From: Chromera velia
Taxonomy: Eukaryota > Sar > Chromeraceae
Length of the DNA: 11,662 nt
Assembly: GCA_018398765.1 (NCBI GenBank)
Contig: JAHBMJ010001102.1
Location: 23,676 to 35,337, forward strand
Direction: 5' to 3'
This document shows, one piece after another, positions 8,646 through 11,662 of this stretch; the stretch's first letter is position 1; each line of letters begins with the position of its first letter. A program made the translations under genes and the position numbers. Under the pieces are notes generated by a model. It saw only the letters and a program-made list of their open reading frames with translations. It did no database searches and was not told the DNA's origin.

Positions 8646-9635
8646 ATAGCTATATTTTAGTAATCATAATAGTAGCTGCATAATTGGCATATCTATGTAT
8701 AATGTAATAAATGTGATCGAAAAGTAGATACAACTCTGTTATATGAAAGCTTGAACAGATACCGGATGCGATTTTTCCATATTCACGACCTTGCAATGAG
8801 TCTGAGATCATTTCAGTTAGAATGTCTCCCCAACCAGGTTTTTCCCCTCTAAGTTTTTGCACATTCTTCCCATGGGAAGTCAGGGTACCACTCTCTCATT
8901 CCGTCGAGCAGTGCGAAAGGTAACTCATTGCCTCTCTCTGTCAAAGAAAAACCCTAGCAAATGATGTCATCCATGGGCCAAGAATCCTTCCACAGTTTCG
9001 ATTTTCCTCTTCTGGATGCACATTTTGTAGTACTAAGCTTTCCAAAGACATCTGAAGTGCCACTGTACTATTGAAACAGCAGCTGTGAAGGATCTTTTCC
9101 CGTCTCCTGTGCCAAAAACTGTTCTACCTGCATGAACGCACACGAAAAGAAAAAGAAAATATGCATGAACGCACGTTTTCTGGAGTGCGGTCACCAGAAA
9201 TTCTGTGTATCTAAATGTCACCTTGTCCGCCCTTCACCGACCTTTCCGATGTAGAATGGCGCAGTATCTCCCTCTTGTCTGTCTGCCCCCGTCTTTGTCA
9301 GGACAAAGTCTCCTACGGCGATTCTTGCACCCCGGAGCAAGGGCCGCCCACGTTCGTCGACCACTTCATCATAGTAAGAACAAATTGGGTCTCCTGTGAT
9401 GCCTCCCCCCAGCAGAGAGTTTTGGTGGTGCTGTAGATCTGCTTCCACCCTTGTCTGACCGAACTGGGCCTGGTGTGTCCGCTTGAATTCTTCGATGTGT
9501 TCAGGGACGTCTGCAGTTAGACATATAGAATTGCACGGGAGCCCATATACAGATACAAAGACAGACAGACTATATCGTCTTTTCTTTCCCTTTTTCTCAC
9601 AGGCAGACATATTTCGTACTGACCCCCCCCCCCTC

Positions 9636-9780
9636 GCAATCTTAAACACATACGCACACGCATATGCATGCAGAGGGGGGGGGGGGGAGAGAGACAGAGA
9701 GATAGAGAGAGGGCGGAGAGAAGGACAAAAATAAAAAGAAAAAAGAAAAATCAAAAGAGAAAAACAACATTAGACGATTC
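9636..9780. repeat. G-run and near-homopurine tract in intron of the minus-strand pseudogene
   Basis: From about 9671 the plus strand is an unbroken G run, then GA/GAGA and A-rich purine sequence to about 9765, with only a few pyrimidines. In the transcript sense this is a long polypyrimidine tract within the intron 9511-9869. A run of ten C lies nearby at about 9624. Confidence 0.8.
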
Positions 9781-10095
9781 AACAACGGGAAAAACAGAAA
9801 GAGAGGGACAAGAACGGGAGACGAAACAGAGAAAAGATAGGGGACCGCGGCTGTGGCATGAGACCAGACCTGAATCTCTTTGTGGATGCTGCTGACGCGA
9901 ACCCGAAGCATCACCCCCCCGTGCACGCAAAAGATCTGCCGCACGAACAATCTTGTCTCTGAAGCGTGCTTCACCATCAGGCAGAAACTTGCAAGCGCAG
10001 AAGAAGACGTCAGAGAGGGGTGAGGAAACAGAGGAAAATACTCTTGACTCAGAGGCCAAAAAACAGCAAAGAAAAAAGATAAAGTGAAGGACTAT

Positions 10096-10127
10096 CAGGC
10101 AGGCAGGCAGGCAAGCAGGCAGGCAGG
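10096..10127. repeat. (CAGG)n tetranucleotide repeat in intron
   Basis: Eight CAGG-type units with one CAAG variant, within the intron 9959-10187 of the minus-strand pseudogene. Confidence 0.9.
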
Positions 10128-11575
10128 GAGGGGGAAAGAAACAAATAGCCAAAGAAAAGAGGCTGTAAGATGAGAAGGGGTGCTTACTTTGGATCTTCCT
10201 GATTGAGAACACCACGGAGCTATAATAGATCACGTTCTGGCAACGCTTGTGGGCTCTTTGCTTCCCACTTCTTTATGGTGTCCAGGATCTCTTCTTTGTT
10301 CTCGAACCCCCTTAGGCTTACAGATTGTATTCTCCTGCACAAATAGGGGGAAATGGTGTATTTTGAGCTGTCTCTGTCGACCATTGCTTTTTTTCCAGAT
10401 TAGAACAGAACCTGTCACAGAGAGAGACCGATGAAATTCAATGCACTCCTCACCTTTCGTAATTTTCTAGAAGTTCCTTTGGGAACACTGCGAAAAGAAT
10501 TGGTGTCGAGTATACCGGATCAGTAATCCACTCCTTCACTTTCAACAGCACTTCTTGTGCACCATCCTCTCTGACCCTTCCCCGAAATAGCATAAACTCG
10601 TGAGGCCTGCGAATACCTGCAGATTGGATGACGAAAGGACAATCAATTTCCCTTACTGAACGAGTCAGAATCAGCATCGCTATTTTTGCACCTTCACGCC
10701 ACTTAGTCATATGCGCCCAATACACAAGGGGAACGAAAGCAAGAAAATTGAGAAACGGATAGGAGAAACAAAATTGAAGCAACGATCGACGGGAAAAAAT
10801 GAGAAAAAAACAGGGAAGGCGGAAGGGAAGGGACGTACTTGACGGAAAGAAGAAAAGCTGAAGGGACACCATATATTGCCTAACAATCGTGCAGCAACTA
10901 AAACTCTATCGATGCTCATACCCTGATCATACAGCCATGCACGACCCCGACCTCTCTTTCTGAAAATGTAGGGGGCAAGAAGCGTTTTGAAGTCCATAAT
11001 GTTCTGCATGTAGTTAACGTTGACGTCCTTCTGCAGCTTGCTTTTCCACCAGTCCCGTAAGTCGTTGTAGGTTCTGAAGTCCTCATGGTAGAGAGCCCTG
11101 AATCCACAAAAGGAAAATCAAAAGTGGTAGCTAGAGGATCGTTTTTCAATTTTCAAAAGGACAAATGGGTGTAGATACATATGCGAATGCGGAAAGACTG
11201 AGGCAATTCAAAGCCTGCAAAACACCTACAGAGTCGGAAAGAACGACTGATTCAGAAGCAAAAGAACAACTTATATGAGAAAGTTACGAACCTCCCACTC
11301 CAGCAGACACAAACGCCCACAAAACCCGGGCCGCGATCATCAAAGAGGGAACTAAAAAAGGCGCAAAAAGGATCGAAGCAAAAGAAAAGTAGAGAATGTG
11401 AAATAAGATTGAAGCAAGAGCCGAACTTACTTTGCCATGGCGGCAAAAAGGGCGTCGATCCATATGTGCATATGTCCCACCATAAGAAAGAGAAGGGACA
11501 TTTCTTTTCCAACGACTCCAAGCGCCACAAGTAGTGCAAGACAAATCTATCCCAAACGGTCTCCAACATCAAAAC

Positions 11576-11662
11576 GGTTTAAGTTTTTAACTCTTTAAAA
11601 TATTTTCTTTACAATGAATCTTAAGGTTTTATCAGAAAGATTGAAAATATATAAAACATAGT
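11576..11662. other. AT-rich end of window
   Basis: Strongly AT-rich with no coding signal, in contrast to the purine-rich introns beside it. It begins where the coding similarity of the minus-strand pseudogene ends, so it may be an upstream intron or another inserted element. Confidence 0.4.

Larger units (their letters stand above)
8750..11546 (-). pseudogene. Decayed multi-exon gene of the VGHTHxDID (DUF7869-like) transposon-associated family
   Basis: Minus-strand exons with consistent phases: 11431-11546, 10839-11097, 10454-10701, 10188-10334, 9870-9958, 9222-9510, then from 9123 downward. The first exon reads LALLVALGVV...LLFLMVGHMHIWIDALF; this recalls the motif LALLV..G......F.VGHTHEDID seen in many uncharacterised transposon-associated proteins (from memory, DUF7869). 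Later exons give ALYHEDFRTYNDL, RRPHEFMLFRGRV, KEWITDPVYSTP, and a C-terminal part with GDFVLTKTGAD and APFYIGKV, probably a small beta-barrel. Lesions: in-frame TAG at 10220-10222, frame change near 9058-9063, in-frame TAG at 8954-8956, extra base near 8866, and probably a small deletion near 11535. The two acidic residues between the second His and Ile of the motif are replaced by Ile and Trp. The function is unknown; I infer a dead transposon-derived or duplicated gene. The 5' part lies outside the window. Confidence 0.6.

Noticed and set aside
9870-9990. Alternative exon start after GCAAG near 9987 (frame with VKHASETRLFVRQIF)
   Set aside because: It has a good pyrimidine tract, but its exit phase would put the next exon (9222-9510) in a frame without APFYIGKV and with a stop. 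The acceptor at 9959 keeps all phases.
7028-10222. Altered genetic code (TGA or TAG read as an amino acid)
   Set aside because: The in-frame stops occur only in decaying mobile or transposon-like genes. The 410-residue methylthiotransferase has none and itself ends at TGA. Frameshifts beside the TAG codons fit decay better.
1-11662. tRNA, rRNA or snoRNA genes
   Set aside because: Scanning for B-box-like GGTTCGA and cloverleaf-sized pairing gave only a match inside the exon 10188-10334; no structured RNA could be supported.

Overview
The window looks like nuclear DNA of a protist with intron-rich genes and many simple repeats. Long runs of (GT)n, (GA)n, C and CT lie inside introns, exons are short (50-290 bp), and introns mostly run from about 100 to 450 bp with GT...AG ends. 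An alveolate of the chromerid/coccidian type (Chromera-like) would fit, but that is inference from style and not from a diagnostic marker.

Layout: (1) 1-5325, plus strand: the 3' twelve exons of a gene for a CDKAL1-type tRNA methylthiotransferase. Its reading frame is continuous across all eleven introns and ends at a TGA. The 5' exon or exons lie before the window. (2) 5326-8740: an AT-rich block full of transposon debris. It holds a minus-strand Ty1/copia reverse transcriptase-RNase H remnant (6170-7831) with a polypurine tract and a candidate LTR edge, and a separate 629-bp non-autonomous DNA element (8008-8636) bounded by terminal inverted repeats and an exact 9-bp target-site duplication. 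(3) About 8750-11546, minus strand: a multi-exon gene resembling the uncharacterised transposon-associated family with a VGHTHxDID-like motif (I believe called DUF7869). It carries in-frame stops and frameshifts, so it is best read as a pseudogene. (4) 11576-11662: AT-rich sequence that abuts its 5' end.

The methylthiotransferase gene and the pseudogene are convergent (tail to tail), and the mobile elements sit between them. The only apparently functional gene is the tRNA-modification enzyme. I did not find a coherent new multi-gene system. The points most worth following are the triplicated splice donor in the methylthiotransferase gene, the clean Mutator-like non-autonomous element, and the decayed VGHxHxxID gene whose C-terminal part only appears when three frames are read together.
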